DNA of 64,000 nucleotides, taken from Micromonospora_I sp040659735. Its GTDB lineage: Bacteria; Actinomycetota; Actinomycetes; Mycobacteriales; Micromonosporaceae. Location of the stretch: positions 20,403 through 84,402 of the forward strand of contig NZ_JBFANZ010000025.1 of NCBI RefSeq assembly GCF_040659735.1, written 5' to 3'. The notes under the pieces are model-generated. The model saw nothing but the letters and a program-made list of their open reading frames with translations, was not told where the DNA came from and made no database searches. Shown here piece by piece: positions 17,342-25,265 of the stretch. The position numbers and the translations under genes were made by a program. Position 1 is the stretch's first letter, and every line of letters begins with the position of its first letter.

Positions 17342-18301
17342 TCACCGGACGTCCTCCTCCCCCGCCCCAGCCCCCGCCACCGCGTCCGCGGCGGGCGCCG
17401 GCCGCGCCGCGCGCCGCAACGCGTACGCCTCGGCGCCCTTGCTCGGCTTGCGCCGCCGGGGCGGCGCGGTGACCCCGGGCGCCAGCCGCCGCGACGACAC
17501 CAGGAACGCGGTGTGCGCGATCATCCGGTGGTCGGGTCGGACCGCGAGGCCGTCGACGTGCCAGTCGCGTACGAGCGACTCCCAGGACCGCGGCTCGGTG
17601 AAGCCGCCGCGCTCGCGCAGCGCCTCCACCAGCTCGGACAGCTGCGGCGTGGTGGCGACGTAGCCGATGAACACGCCGCCCGGCACGAGCGCCCGCTCCA
17701 CCATGTCGAGCGTCTCCCAGGGCGTCAGCATGTCGAGGATGATCCGGTCGAAGCCGGTCTCGTCGCAGGACGCCACGTCGCCGACCCGCAACGTCCACGC
17801 GGGATGCGGGCCACCGAAGAAGGCCTCGACGTTCTTGCGCGCGATCGCCGCGAAGTCCTCCCGCATCTCGTACGAGTGCACCTCCCCGTCCGCGCCCACC
17901 GCCCGCAGCAGCGAGCAGGTCAGCGCCCCCGACCCGGCCCCCGCCTCGAGGACCCTGGCCCCGGGAAAGATGTCGCCCATGGCCACGATCTGGGCCGCGT
18001 CCTTCGGGTAGATCACCTGCGCGCCGCGCGGCATGGAGAGCACGTAGTCGGAGAGCAGCGGCCGCAGCGCGAGATACGCGGTGTTGCCGGTCGAGGTCAC
18101 CACGCTGCCGTCGGGCAGGCCGATCAACGGGTCGTGCTCCACGGCCCCCCGGTGCGTGTGGAACGACTTCCCCGGCTCCAGAACGATCGTGTGCATCCGG
18201 CCCTTCGGGTCGGTGAGCTGCACCCGGTCGCCGGGGCGGAACGCGCCGCGGTGCGCGGGCACCGACGGCGCGGCGGGAACGGGCGTGGACGGTGCGGTCA
18301 C
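17342..18301 (-). CDS. trmI: tRNA (adenine-58-N1)-methyltransferase
   Basis: TrmI methylates A58 of the tRNA T-loop using S-adenosylmethionine. The 319-aa protein has an N-terminal beta domain (FRPGDRVQLTDPKGRMHTIVLEPGKSFHTHRG in two parts), QVIYPKDAAQIV and the SAM motif LEAGAGSGALT (118-127), then FDRIILDMLTPWE. It ends with a Pro/Ala-rich tail typical of actinobacterial copies. Its GTG start overlaps the site-2 protease stop by 4 bp. It is the counterpart of Rv2118c in the same order. Confidence 0.93.
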   Translation of the reverse strand: MTAPSTPVPAAPSVPAHRGAFRPGDRVQLTDPKGRMHTIVLEPGKSFHTHRGAVEHDPLIGLPDGSVVTSTGNTAYLALRPLLSDYVLSMPRGAQVIYPKDAAQIVAMGDIFPGARVLEAGAGSGALTCSLLRAVGADGEVHSYEMREDFAAIARKNVEAFFGGPHPAWTLRVGDVASCDETGFDRIILDMLTPWETLDMVERALVPGGVFIGYVATTPQLSELVEALRERGGFTEPRSWESLVRDWHVDGLAVRPDHRMIAHTAFLVSSRRLAPGVTAPPRRRKPSKGAEAYALRRAARPAPAADAVAGAGAGEEDVR

Positions 18302-19452
18302 TTGTTCAACTTTCGGTTCGGCTCGAGGAGCTGCGCCAGATCGGCGACGTGCAGTACGCCGATGACATCTTCGCCTGCCGTCACCAGATACTGCGCGCCC
18401 GGGTACGTCTGCACGACCCGGATCACCTGTTCACCCGTGAGACCGACCGGGATGGTATGCACGCCCTCGACGCCGCGGGCCACCGTGTCCACCGTGACCC
18501 ACGGGCGCCGGTCCGGCGGCACCGCGTCGGCCGCCACCCGGTCCACCAGGGCGACCAGCCGACCGGCCGCGTCCGCGACGCCGAGCACGTCCTGGTCCCG
18601 CCCGGCCTCGACGCCGCGCCGCTGCGCCTCCGCGAGCGGGGTGCCGGTCGGCACCGAGTAGACCGGCCGGGCCAGCGCGTCCAGGTCGATCAGCGGGAAG
18701 CGCCGGCTGACCCGCGCCACCCGGATCGACTGGCCGGCGCCCTGCCAGAGGGTGAAGGCGACCAGCAGCATGAAGACCAGGCCGATCGGCGAGGTGATCT
18801 CCAGCCAGGTCAGGAGCGCGACGACCGCGGCGGTGCCGAGGGCGACGACCCGTCCCACCCACGCGGCGACCTCCGTGCCGAGGTGCCGGTCGCGGCTGAG
18901 TGCCCAGACTGCCGCGCGCAGCGCCCGGCCACCGTCCAGGGGCAGGCCGGGCAGGGAGTTGAAGACGGCGACCACGACGTTGCTGAACGCGAGCTGAAAC
19001 GCGAACTGGTCGAGCAGGGTGCGGTCGGGCAGCACCACGGTGGCCACGACAGCGACCAGACCGAGCAGCAGGGAGACCGCCGGCCCGGCCAACGACACCA
19101 GGAGGTCGACCTTGGGCGTGGGGGCGTCGCGGTCCATCTCCGTGTAGCCGCCGAGCAGCTCCAACGTGATGCCGCGTACCCCGATGCCGTAGCGGCGCGC
19201 GGTCAGCGCGTGCCCGAGCTCATGCAGCAGCACCGAGGCGAGCAGGCAGACCACGAACCCGAAGCCCACGACGTAGCCGGCGACCGGCGAAAGCTCCAGC
19301 TGGCGACGGACGAACGAGCCATAGAGCCAGGTCACGAGGACGGCCAGCAACAACATCGAGGCGTTGAGGTACACCGGCACACCGAAGACCCGACCGACCG
19401 AAAGACCGGGACGCCGTTCCGGCGGGCCGTGCCGCTGGCTTCTCTCGTCCAT
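18298..19452 (-). CDS. site-2 protease-like M50 metalloprotease with CBS region
   Basis: This is a 384-aa membrane zinc protease. HELGH (77-81) is the metal site and LDGG (172-175) supplies the third ligand, both within membrane segments. About six membrane spans cover residues 25-225. The C-terminal part (about 235-380) looks like two CBS domains that could bind a nucleotide. The family performs regulated intramembrane proteolysis. ATG 19452 is used although the frame extends upstream, since it gives the normal N-terminus. It is coupled with trmI. Confidence 0.88.
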   Translation of the reverse strand: MDERSQRHGPPERRPGLSVGRVFGVPVYLNASMLLLAVLVTWLYGSFVRRQLELSPVAGYVVGFGFVVCLLASVLLHELGHALTARRYGIGVRGITLELLGGYTEMDRDAPTPKVDLLVSLAGPAVSLLLGLVAVVATVVLPDRTLLDQFAFQLAFSNVVVAVFNSLPGLPLDGGRALRAAVWALSRDRHLGTEVAAWVGRVVALGTAAVVALLTWLEITSPIGLVFMLLVAFTLWQGAGQSIRVARVSRRFPLIDLDALARPVYSVPTGTPLAEAQRRGVEAGRDQDVLGVADAAGRLVALVDRVAADAVPPDRRPWVTVDTVARGVEGVHTIPVGLTGEQVIRVVQTYPGAQYLVTAGEDVIGVLHVADLAQLLEPNRKLNK

Positions 19453-19550
19453 CGGGTTGATGCTACGGAATGGGGCGGCCGGACCGGAGTGTGGTTCGCC
19501 GCCGCACGGCGCGCGCCGTTTCGTCACACCCGTCGCATAACCTTCGTGCC

Positions 19551-20495
19551 ATGACGGCGGAGACGGTGGCTGCGGAAACGGGTGGTTCGGCGGCGGCGGC
19601 ACGACAGGAGCCGGCGGTGCGCCAGGGTCCCGCGCCGCTGGAACGTCCGGCTTATCCCTCCCTCTCCCCGTCCCGTGCCGCCGACTTCAAGACCTGCCCG
19701 CTGCTCTACCGGTTCCGCACGATCGACCGGCTGCCCGAGAAGCCGTCCGCGGACCAGGCCCGCGGCACGCTGGTCCACGCCGTCCTCGAACGGCTCTTCG
19801 ACCTGCCGTCGTCCGAGCGCACCCCGACGGCGGCGGCGGAGCTGGTCGCGCCGCAGTGGGACCGCCTCCTCGCCGATCAGCCCGAGTTCGCCGGGATCTT
19901 CGCCGAGGATCCGGCCGCCGCCGCGGAGTTCCTGGTCGCCGCCCGGACGCTGCTGGACGGCTACTTCGCGGTGGAGGACCCGCGCCGCCTGCAGCCCGCC
20001 GAACGGGAGAGCCTGGTCTCCGCCGTCGTCGACGAGCAACTCCTCATCCGCGGCTACATCGACCGGCTCGACATCTCACCCGACGGCGACCTGCGGGTGG
20101 TCGACTACAAGACCGGTGGAGCGCCGCGCGAGGCGTTCGAGGGACGGGCGCTGTTCCAGCTGAAGTTCTACGCCCTGGTGTTGTGGCGCACCCGCGGGGT
20201 GGTGCCGCGGGTGCTGCGGCTGCTCTATCTGAAAGACGCGGAGATCTGCGACTACACGCCCGACCCGGATGAGCTGGTGCGCTTCGAGCGCACGCTGATC
20301 GCGCTCTGGCGGGCGATCGAACAGGCGACGCAGCGTCGGGACTTCCGTCCCAAGCCGAGCCGCCTCTGCGACTGGTGCAGCCACCAGGCGCACTGTCCCA
20401 CCTTCGGCGGGACCCCTCCGCCCTTCCCCGAGCTGCCGGTGGTGACCGCCGTGCCGCGCGCGGCGGCGCCGGTCGTGCCCGGCGCGGACGAGTGA
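19551..20495 (+). CDS. RecB-like PD-(D/E)XK nuclease with iron-sulfur cysteines
   Basis: This is a 314-aa stand-alone RecB/AddB-type nuclease domain. SPSRAADFKTCPLLYRF (39-55) supplies the first Cys, GTLVHAVLERLF carries the motif-I His, GYIDRLDI and LRVVDYKTGG (181-190) hold the active-site Asp and Lys, and CDWCSHQAHC near the C-terminus supplies three more Cys for a 4Fe-4S cluster. It is the counterpart of Rv2119. It diverges from the site-2 protease. It probably acts in DNA repair or nucleic-acid processing, but the substrate is unknown. Confidence 0.88.
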   Translation: MTAETVAAETGGSAAAARQEPAVRQGPAPLERPAYPSLSPSRAADFKTCPLLYRFRTIDRLPEKPSADQARGTLVHAVLERLFDLPSSERTPTAAAELVAPQWDRLLADQPEFAGIFAEDPAAAAEFLVAARTLLDGYFAVEDPRRLQPAERESLVSAVVDEQLLIRGYIDRLDISPDGDLRVVDYKTGGAPREAFEGRALFQLKFYALVLWRTRGVVPRVLRLLYLKDAEICDYTPDPDELVRFERTLIALWRAIEQATQRRDFRPKPSRLCDWCSHQAHCPTFGGTPPPFPELPVVTAVPRAAAPVVPGADE

Positions 20496-20572
20496 GCCTC
20501 ATCCCTCGGGATGAGGTCGGGTTCATGTCGCGCGACGATCGATTCGGGTGCGCGGCGACTAGCGTCGCCAAC

Positions 20573-21925
20573 ATGGCAGACCCGGACGCCCCGACCGCGG
20601 GCAGCGCGTCCGGGAGCAGCGCGTCCGGGAGCAGCGCGCCTGAGAGCAGCGGGCTGGAGCAGGGTCGCGTGCGCCGCTACCCGGCGGAATCCCGCCGCGC
20701 GCCGCTGACCGCCTTGCCGCGCCGTTTCGGCGTGCCGGCGCAGGCCCGGCGGCTACTCGGCGAGGACGCACTGATCGCCGCTGCCGCAGTCACGGTAGAG
20801 ATCGCGCTGGTGGCGACCGGTCCGCCCGAGCTGAGGACCGCGGGCTGGCCGAGCGTGCTGGGTTGGAGCCTGGTCTCCGCGGCGCCGATCGCGCTGCGCC
20901 GACTCAACCCGTGGCTCGCGGTCGCCCTGGCGTCGGTCAGCCTCGCGGTGCCCGTCTTCGCGCACCACCAGGCGGTGACCATGGTGGTGTCGTTGGTGCT
21001 GCTGACCTACTCGACCGCGGCCCACTTCACGCTGCGCCGGGCGGCGCTGGCCGCCACGGTCGTCTGGCTCCCCCTGCTGTTCACCGCGGCACTGCGGCCA
21101 TGGAAGAGCGACACGAGCGGGATCTCCCCGGCCTACATGATCTTCACGAATGTGCTGCTCGCGCTGGTCTGCTTCTTCATCGGCCGCACCGTGCACGCCC
21201 GGCGGACCTCGATCCGCGCGCTCGAGGAACGGGCCCGTGCCGCCGAGGAGAACCAGCGTTCCCTGGCGGAGCAGGCGGTCGCGGACGAGCGGCGGCGCAT
21301 CGCCCGCGAGCTGCACGACGTGGTCGCCCATCACGTCAGCGTGATGGGCGTGCTCGCCACCGGGGCGCGGCGCGTGCTGAGCCGGGAGCCGCACGTCGCC
21401 GACGACACCCTCCGCACGATCGAAGAGACCAGCCGCACCACGCTGCGCGAGATGCGTCGCCTGCTCGACGTGCTCCGCACCGACGCCGAACCCGCCGCCG
21501 ACCTGGCGCCCCAGCCCGGGCTGGCCGGCATCGAACTCCTCGTGGAGCAGGTGCGCGAGGCCGGGCTGCCCGTGACGTTGCGCGTCGACGGCGCACCCGC
21601 GCCGCTCGACCCCGGCGTGGCGCTGACCATCTACCGGATCGTGCAGGAGGCGCTGACCAATACGCTCAAGCACGCCGGGGCGGCCACCGCGCAGGTGCGG
21701 CTCAGCTTCGGGGTCTACTGGCTCATCCTGGAGATCTTCGATACCGGCCGAGGCCCGATGCCGGAGTCGACCCGGGTCGGGCACGGGCTGGTGGGCATGC
21801 GGGAGCGCGTCGCCCTCTACGGCGGCACCCTGCGCACCGGCCCCCGCCCCGGCGGTGGTTTCCGGATCTACGCGAAACTGCCGATGGAACAGCTGGGCGC
21901 ATCGGCGATCGAGGGGGCGGCATGA
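20573..21925 (+). CDS. sensor histidine kinase (NarL-type)
   Basis: This is a 450-aa kinase with a Ser/Gly-rich N-terminus, about five membrane segments (residues 65-205), a short coiled linker and a HisKA_3 domain. The phosphoacceptor is His248 in RRIARELHDVVAHHVS. The HATPase part has IVQEALTNTLKHAG and GHGLVGMRERVALYGG. It overlaps the response regulator by 4 bp. ATG 20573 is preferred: TAGCGT lies about 9 nt upstream and no ribosome site is seen, as for a leaderless message. The open frame runs further upstream into the previous gene's 3' end. Confidence 0.9.
   Translation: MADPDAPTAGSASGSSASGSSAPESSGLEQGRVRRYPAESRRAPLTALPRRFGVPAQARRLLGEDALIAAAAVTVEIALVATGPPELRTAGWPSVLGWSLVSAAPIALRRLNPWLAVALASVSLAVPVFAHHQAVTMVVSLVLLTYSTAAHFTLRRAALAATVVWLPLLFTAALRPWKSDTSGISPAYMIFTNVLLALVCFFIGRTVHARRTSIRALEERARAAEENQRSLAEQAVADERRRIARELHDVVAHHVSVMGVLATGARRVLSREPHVADDTLRTIEETSRTTLREMRRLLDVLRTDAEPAADLAPQPGLAGIELLVEQVREAGLPVTLRVDGAPAPLDPGVALTIYRIVQEALTNTLKHAGAATAQVRLSFGVYWLILEIFDTGRGPMPESTRVGHGLVGMRERVALYGGTLRTGPRPGGGFRIYAKLPMEQLGASAIEGAA
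20603..20647 (+). repeat. three 15-bp tandem repeats in kinase N-terminus
   Basis: Two identical units (AGCGCGTCCGGGAGC at 20603-20617 and 20618-20632) and a third diverged copy encode a Ser-Ala/Pro-Gly/Glu-Ser linker in the cytoplasmic start of the histidine kinase. The copy number could vary between strains. Confidence 0.75.
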
Positions 21926-22650
21926 CCGGAGGCAGCACGCTCGGGGAGAGCGGCGCGGCGGGAAATACGATCGCGCGTTCCGCCGGCCTACCGGTGCGGA
22001 TCCTGCTCGCCGACGACCAGCCGCTGCTCCGTACGGGCTTCCGGATGGTGCTCGGCGCCGAGGCCGACCTCGACATCGTCGGAGAGGCCGGAGACGGCGC
22101 GGAAGCGGTCGACCTGGCCCGCCGGCTCCTGCCCGACGTCGTACTGATGGACATCCGGATGCCCCGGCTCGACGGCGTCGCCGCCACCCGGGCCATCGTC
22201 GACGCGCGACTGCCGGTGCGGGTGCTGATCCTCACCACGTTCGATCTCGATGAGTACGTGGTCGGGGCGCTGCGCGCCGGAGCCAGCGGCTTCCTGGCGA
22301 AGGACGTGCCCGCCGATGACCTGGTCACGGCCATCCGCACGGTCGCCGCCGGCGAGGCCGTGGTGGCGCCGCGGATCCTCAAGCGGCTGCTCGACCGGTT
22401 CGCCGATTCGCTCCCCGACCCGTCGGCAGCCCCGCCGAAGGCGCTCAACGTGCTCACCGAGCGGGAACGCGAAGTGCTCATGCAGGTCGCGCGCGGGCTG
22501 TCCAACGCGGAGATCGCACGTGCGCTGTCGGTGAGCGAGACCACGATCAAGACCCATGTCGGACACGTGCTGACCAAACTCGGGCTGCGCGACCGGGTCC
22601 AGGCGGTCGTGCTCGCGTACGAGTCCGGGCTGGTGCGACCCAAGGCCTGA
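21922..22650 (+). CDS. NarL/FixJ-family response regulator
   Basis: This 242-aa DNA-binding response regulator is coupled with the preceding kinase (ATGA overlap). The receiver has the acidic pair Asp31-Asp32, phosphorylation site Asp77 (VVLMDIRMP) and Lys127 (FLAKD). A LuxR-type helix-turn-helix occupies about 176-235 (LTEREREVLMQVARGLSNAEIARAL then TIKTHVGHVL). The first 24 residues are a disordered extension. The targets are unknown. No transporter of the type often paired with such systems is immediately adjacent, although a MacB-like transporter lies 1.8 kb downstream. Confidence 0.92.
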   Translation: MTGGSTLGESGAAGNTIARSAGLPVRILLADDQPLLRTGFRMVLGAEADLDIVGEAGDGAEAVDLARRLLPDVVLMDIRMPRLDGVAATRAIVDARLPVRVLILTTFDLDEYVVGALRAGASGFLAKDVPADDLVTAIRTVAAGEAVVAPRILKRLLDRFADSLPDPSAAPPKALNVLTEREREVLMQVARGLSNAEIARALSVSETTIKTHVGHVLTKLGLRDRVQAVVLAYESGLVRPKA

Positions 22651-22701
22651 ACGGGCTGGTCGGAGACGGGGCGTGCCGTACCGCGTCGACCGACCGAACG
22701 T

Positions 22702-23742
22702 TCAGGCGTGCAATGCGTTGCGCAGCGTCATCGCCACCTGCCCCGTGGCGGCTCGGGCCGCGCTGCTGTCGGCCAGCGCGTCGAGCATGACGAGATCATG
22801 AATGGCGCCCTGGTAGCGGACCTGGGTCACGGGCACACCGGCCTGCCGGAGTTTGGCCGCGTACGCCTCGCCCTCGTCGCGCAGCACATCGGCCTCGTTG
22901 GTGGTGATCAGCGTCGGCGGCAGCGCTCGGAGCCCGTCGATGCTGGCCCGCAGTGGCGACGCCATCGGGTCCGAGCGCTGAGCCTCGTCGGGCAGATACT
23001 GGTCCCAGAACCAGATCATGAGGTCGCGGCCCAGGTAGTAGCCCTGGGCGAACTCGCGGTAGGAGCCGGTGTCGAAGGTGGCGTCGGTGACCGGGTAGAG
23101 CAGCACCTGTTGTCTGAACCGCGGGCCGCCCCGGTCTTTGGCCATCATCGCGACGGCGGTCGCCAGGGCGCCGCCGACCGAATCGCCGGCCACCGCCATC
23201 CGCGACGCGTCCAGTCCGAAATCGGCGCCGTGCCCCGCGATCCACTCTGCGACCGCGTAGCACTCGTTCAGGGCGGTCGGATAGCGCGCCTCGGGCGCGA
23301 GGCTGTAGACGGGAAACACGATGGCGGTGCCGGACTGCGCCACGAGCTCGCGGATGAGCCGGTCATGGGTGGTCGTGCCGCCGAACACCCATCCCGCGCC
23401 GTGAAGGTAGAGGGTCACCGGAAGCGTGTTCACGATCCGCCCCGGGCGGGCGGCGTCCTGCGCCATCTGCCGGACGTGTTCACGCAGTTTCCCGTCCCGC
23501 GGACCGTCCTGCCGTCCGGACGGGCGGACAATGCGGACCGGCACCGGGCCCGATGGACCGCCCACCATGATGTCCTGGATGTCGGCGTCCGGTTTGGCGA
23601 CCGTGCCGGTGGACTGCAGTTCGTCGAGCTTCGCCCGGCCCTGGTCCGGCGGGAGTTGAAAGAGGAACGGCGGATTGGCGGTCATCTCGACGACTCGTCG
23701 CGCAGCCGGTTCCAACACCACGGTGGTGACGGCTTGAGCCAC
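22702..23742 (-). CDS. alpha/beta hydrolase (hormone-sensitive-lipase-like esterase)
   Basis: This is a 346-aa esterase of the HSL/bacterial group IV type. The oxyanion motif is LYLHGAGWVFG (HGAGW variant of HGGG), the nucleophile is in VAGDSVGGALA, and ADVLRDEGEAYA and GAIHDLVML carry the Asp and His. GTG 23742 was selected because GAGGAGGAG lies directly upstream, while the open frame extends further. The N-terminus (TTVVLEPAARRVVEMTANPP) is typical of short-chain esterases. It is convergent with the response regulator. Confidence 0.88.
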   Translation of the reverse strand: MAQAVTTVVLEPAARRVVEMTANPPFLFQLPPDQGRAKLDELQSTGTVAKPDADIQDIMVGGPSGPVPVRIVRPSGRQDGPRDGKLREHVRQMAQDAARPGRIVNTLPVTLYLHGAGWVFGGTTTHDRLIRELVAQSGTAIVFPVYSLAPEARYPTALNECYAVAEWIAGHGADFGLDASRMAVAGDSVGGALATAVAMMAKDRGGPRFRQQVLLYPVTDATFDTGSYREFAQGYYLGRDLMIWFWDQYLPDEAQRSDPMASPLRASIDGLRALPPTLITTNEADVLRDEGEAYAAKLRQAGVPVTQVRYQGAIHDLVMLDALADSSAARAATGQVAMTLRNALHA

Positions 23743-24091
23743 GGCGGCTCCTCCTCTCCCTGCGCGGTGACGCTGACCTCGCCCAGCGAGTCCCCGGATT
23801 TCCGCGGGCCTAACCCGAGAAGCAGACGGGCGCGCGAATTCCGACACGGTGCCTGTGCACGGCGAGGAGAACGTGCGGCCGGGACGCGTCGGTCCCGGGG
23901 GCGCGCGGTTCATCGACCGGCCGGTCCACACGCGACGGACGTGGGGGACCCGGTGCGAGGACCGGGCCTCGGGAAGGACCCCACCCCCAGGGTTCTCCTT
24001 CTCAGGTCCGAGGAGACGCCCGGCGGGTCGTACCCCGGAGACCCTCCACGCGCACGACGGCGGGCGTGCGCCGGTCCCCTACCGTGAGTGA

Positions 24092-24109
24092 AGACGGCGA
24101 TCGCCGTCT
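24092..24109. promoter_or_regulatory. 18-bp perfect palindrome
   Basis: AGACGGCGATCGCCGTCT is a perfect 18-bp palindrome 389 bp upstream of the ABC transporter and 350 bp upstream of the esterase start. It could be a repressor site. No protein is assigned. Confidence 0.4.
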
Positions 24110-24260
24110 CGGCCAACGGCACGGGGGCGCTGGGCGCCGCCTCAGCCCGTGTCGGTGACGGAAACGGGGGGCGGGAGTGTCCGCGGCGACACGGAGACCG
24201 GCACAGCCCTGCCGGCCCGGGCCGATCAGCTCCCGCGGCGTCAGCGAGCGGGGGCGGCAT

Positions 24261-24280
24261 GAGCGGGAGCGCTCCCGCTC
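24261..24280. promoter_or_regulatory. 20-bp palindrome with LacI/CebR-like core
   Basis: GAGCGGGAGCGCTCCCGCTC is a perfect 20-bp palindrome. Its centre GGGAGCGCTCCC equals the central 12 bases of the known CebR operator TGGGAGCGCTCCCA of streptomycetes. It lies 218 bp upstream of the transporter start. Binding is inferred from the motif alone. Confidence 0.45.
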
Positions 24281-24445
24281 GGGCCGCACCGAAAACGGTG
24301 TTTCAGGCGAAAAGCGGGCCACTCTGCCGCAGGATTCAGGGGTAACCCTGATCCGGCATGGGGGCTCACCCGCAGCGGGAAATCCGCGTCCGGCTCACTC
24401 CTCCGGCGGAGGAAGGACGACTCTCCGTCGCCGAGGATGAACATG

Positions 24446-24471
24446 CCGGCCACGCCGTGGCGCGTGGCCGG
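24446..24471 (+). promoter_or_regulatory. hairpin just upstream of ABC transporter start
   Basis: Perfect 10-bp arms (CCGGCCACGC / GCGTGGCCGG) with a 6-nt loop end 26 nt before the GTG start, next to the AGGAGG ribosome site. It could influence translation initiation or act as an attenuator. Confidence 0.4.
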
Positions 24472-24497
24472 TCCACAAGCTTTCTTCAGGAGGACCA

Positions 24498-25265
24498 GTG
24501 ACAGCGACGGCAGCCCGCGACAATCAGGTGGCGGCCCGCGCGAGCGACGTGTGGAAGGTGTACGGCACCGGCGAGGCCCAGGTGATGGCGCTGCGCGGGG
24601 TGAGCGTGGAGTTCGAACGGGGCCGGTACACCGCGATCATGGGCCCGTCCGGGTCCGGTAAGTCGACCCTGATGCACTGCCTCGCCGGGCTGGACTCGGT
24701 GACCCGCGGTCAGATCGCCATCGGTGACACGACCGTCACCGGGCTCGGCGACGCCGGCCTGACCCGGCTGCGCCGCGACAAGGTCGGTTTCATCTTCCAG
24801 CAGTTCAATCTGCTCCCCACCCTGTCGGCGCGGGAGAACATCGTGCTCCCCCTCGCCATCGCCGGCCGCAAGCCCGACCCGCAATGGTTCGACACCGTCA
24901 TCGACACCGTCGGGCTCCGTGACCGCCTCAATCACCGTCCCGCCCAACTCTCCGGCGGGCAGCAGCAACGCGTCGCCTGCGCCCGCGCCCTCGTCGCCCG
25001 GCCGGACGTCATCTTCGCCGACGAGCCCACCGGCAACCTCGACTCCCGTGCCGGCGCCGAGGTGCTCAACTTCCTGCGCAACTCGGTGAAGGAGTACGGG
25101 CAGACGATCGTCATGGTCACCCACGACCCCGGCGCCGCCGCCTACGCCGACCGTGTCGTCTTCCTCGCCGACGGTCAGGTCGTGACCGAGCTGACCGGCC
25201 CGACCCCGGAGAGCGTCCTGGACACGATGAAGCGGCTCGACGTACTGGCCGAGGCGGACGCCTGA
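24498..25265 (+). CDS. ABC transporter ATPase, MacB/LolD-like
   Basis: This 255-aa nucleotide-binding subunit has Walker A GPSGSGKST (49-57), Q-loop FQQFNLLPTLS, signature LSGGQQQR (151-158), Walker B VIFADEPTGNLDS and the switch His in MVTHDP. GTG 24498 is preceded by AGGAGG. It overlaps the permease by one base (TGATG). This type powers lipoprotein, peptide or antibiotic export and not solute import. It is paired with a single FtsX-like permease. Confidence 0.93.
   Translation: MTATAARDNQVAARASDVWKVYGTGEAQVMALRGVSVEFERGRYTAIMGPSGSGKSTLMHCLAGLDSVTRGQIAIGDTTVTGLGDAGLTRLRRDKVGFIFQQFNLLPTLSARENIVLPLAIAGRKPDPQWFDTVIDTVGLRDRLNHRPAQLSGGQQQRVACARALVARPDVIFADEPTGNLDSRAGAEVLNFLRNSVKEYGQTIVMVTHDPGAAAYADRVVFLADGQVVTELTGPTPESVLDTMKRLDVLAEADA

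Larger units (their letters stand above)
23743..24497. other. 755-bp gene-free leader rich in palindromes
   Basis: No credible gene was found here. It contains two long perfect palindromes (24092-24109 and 24261-24280) and a hairpin at 24446-24471 just ahead of the ABC transporter. The region sits between the divergent esterase and the transporter and probably contains both promoters. Confidence 0.6.
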
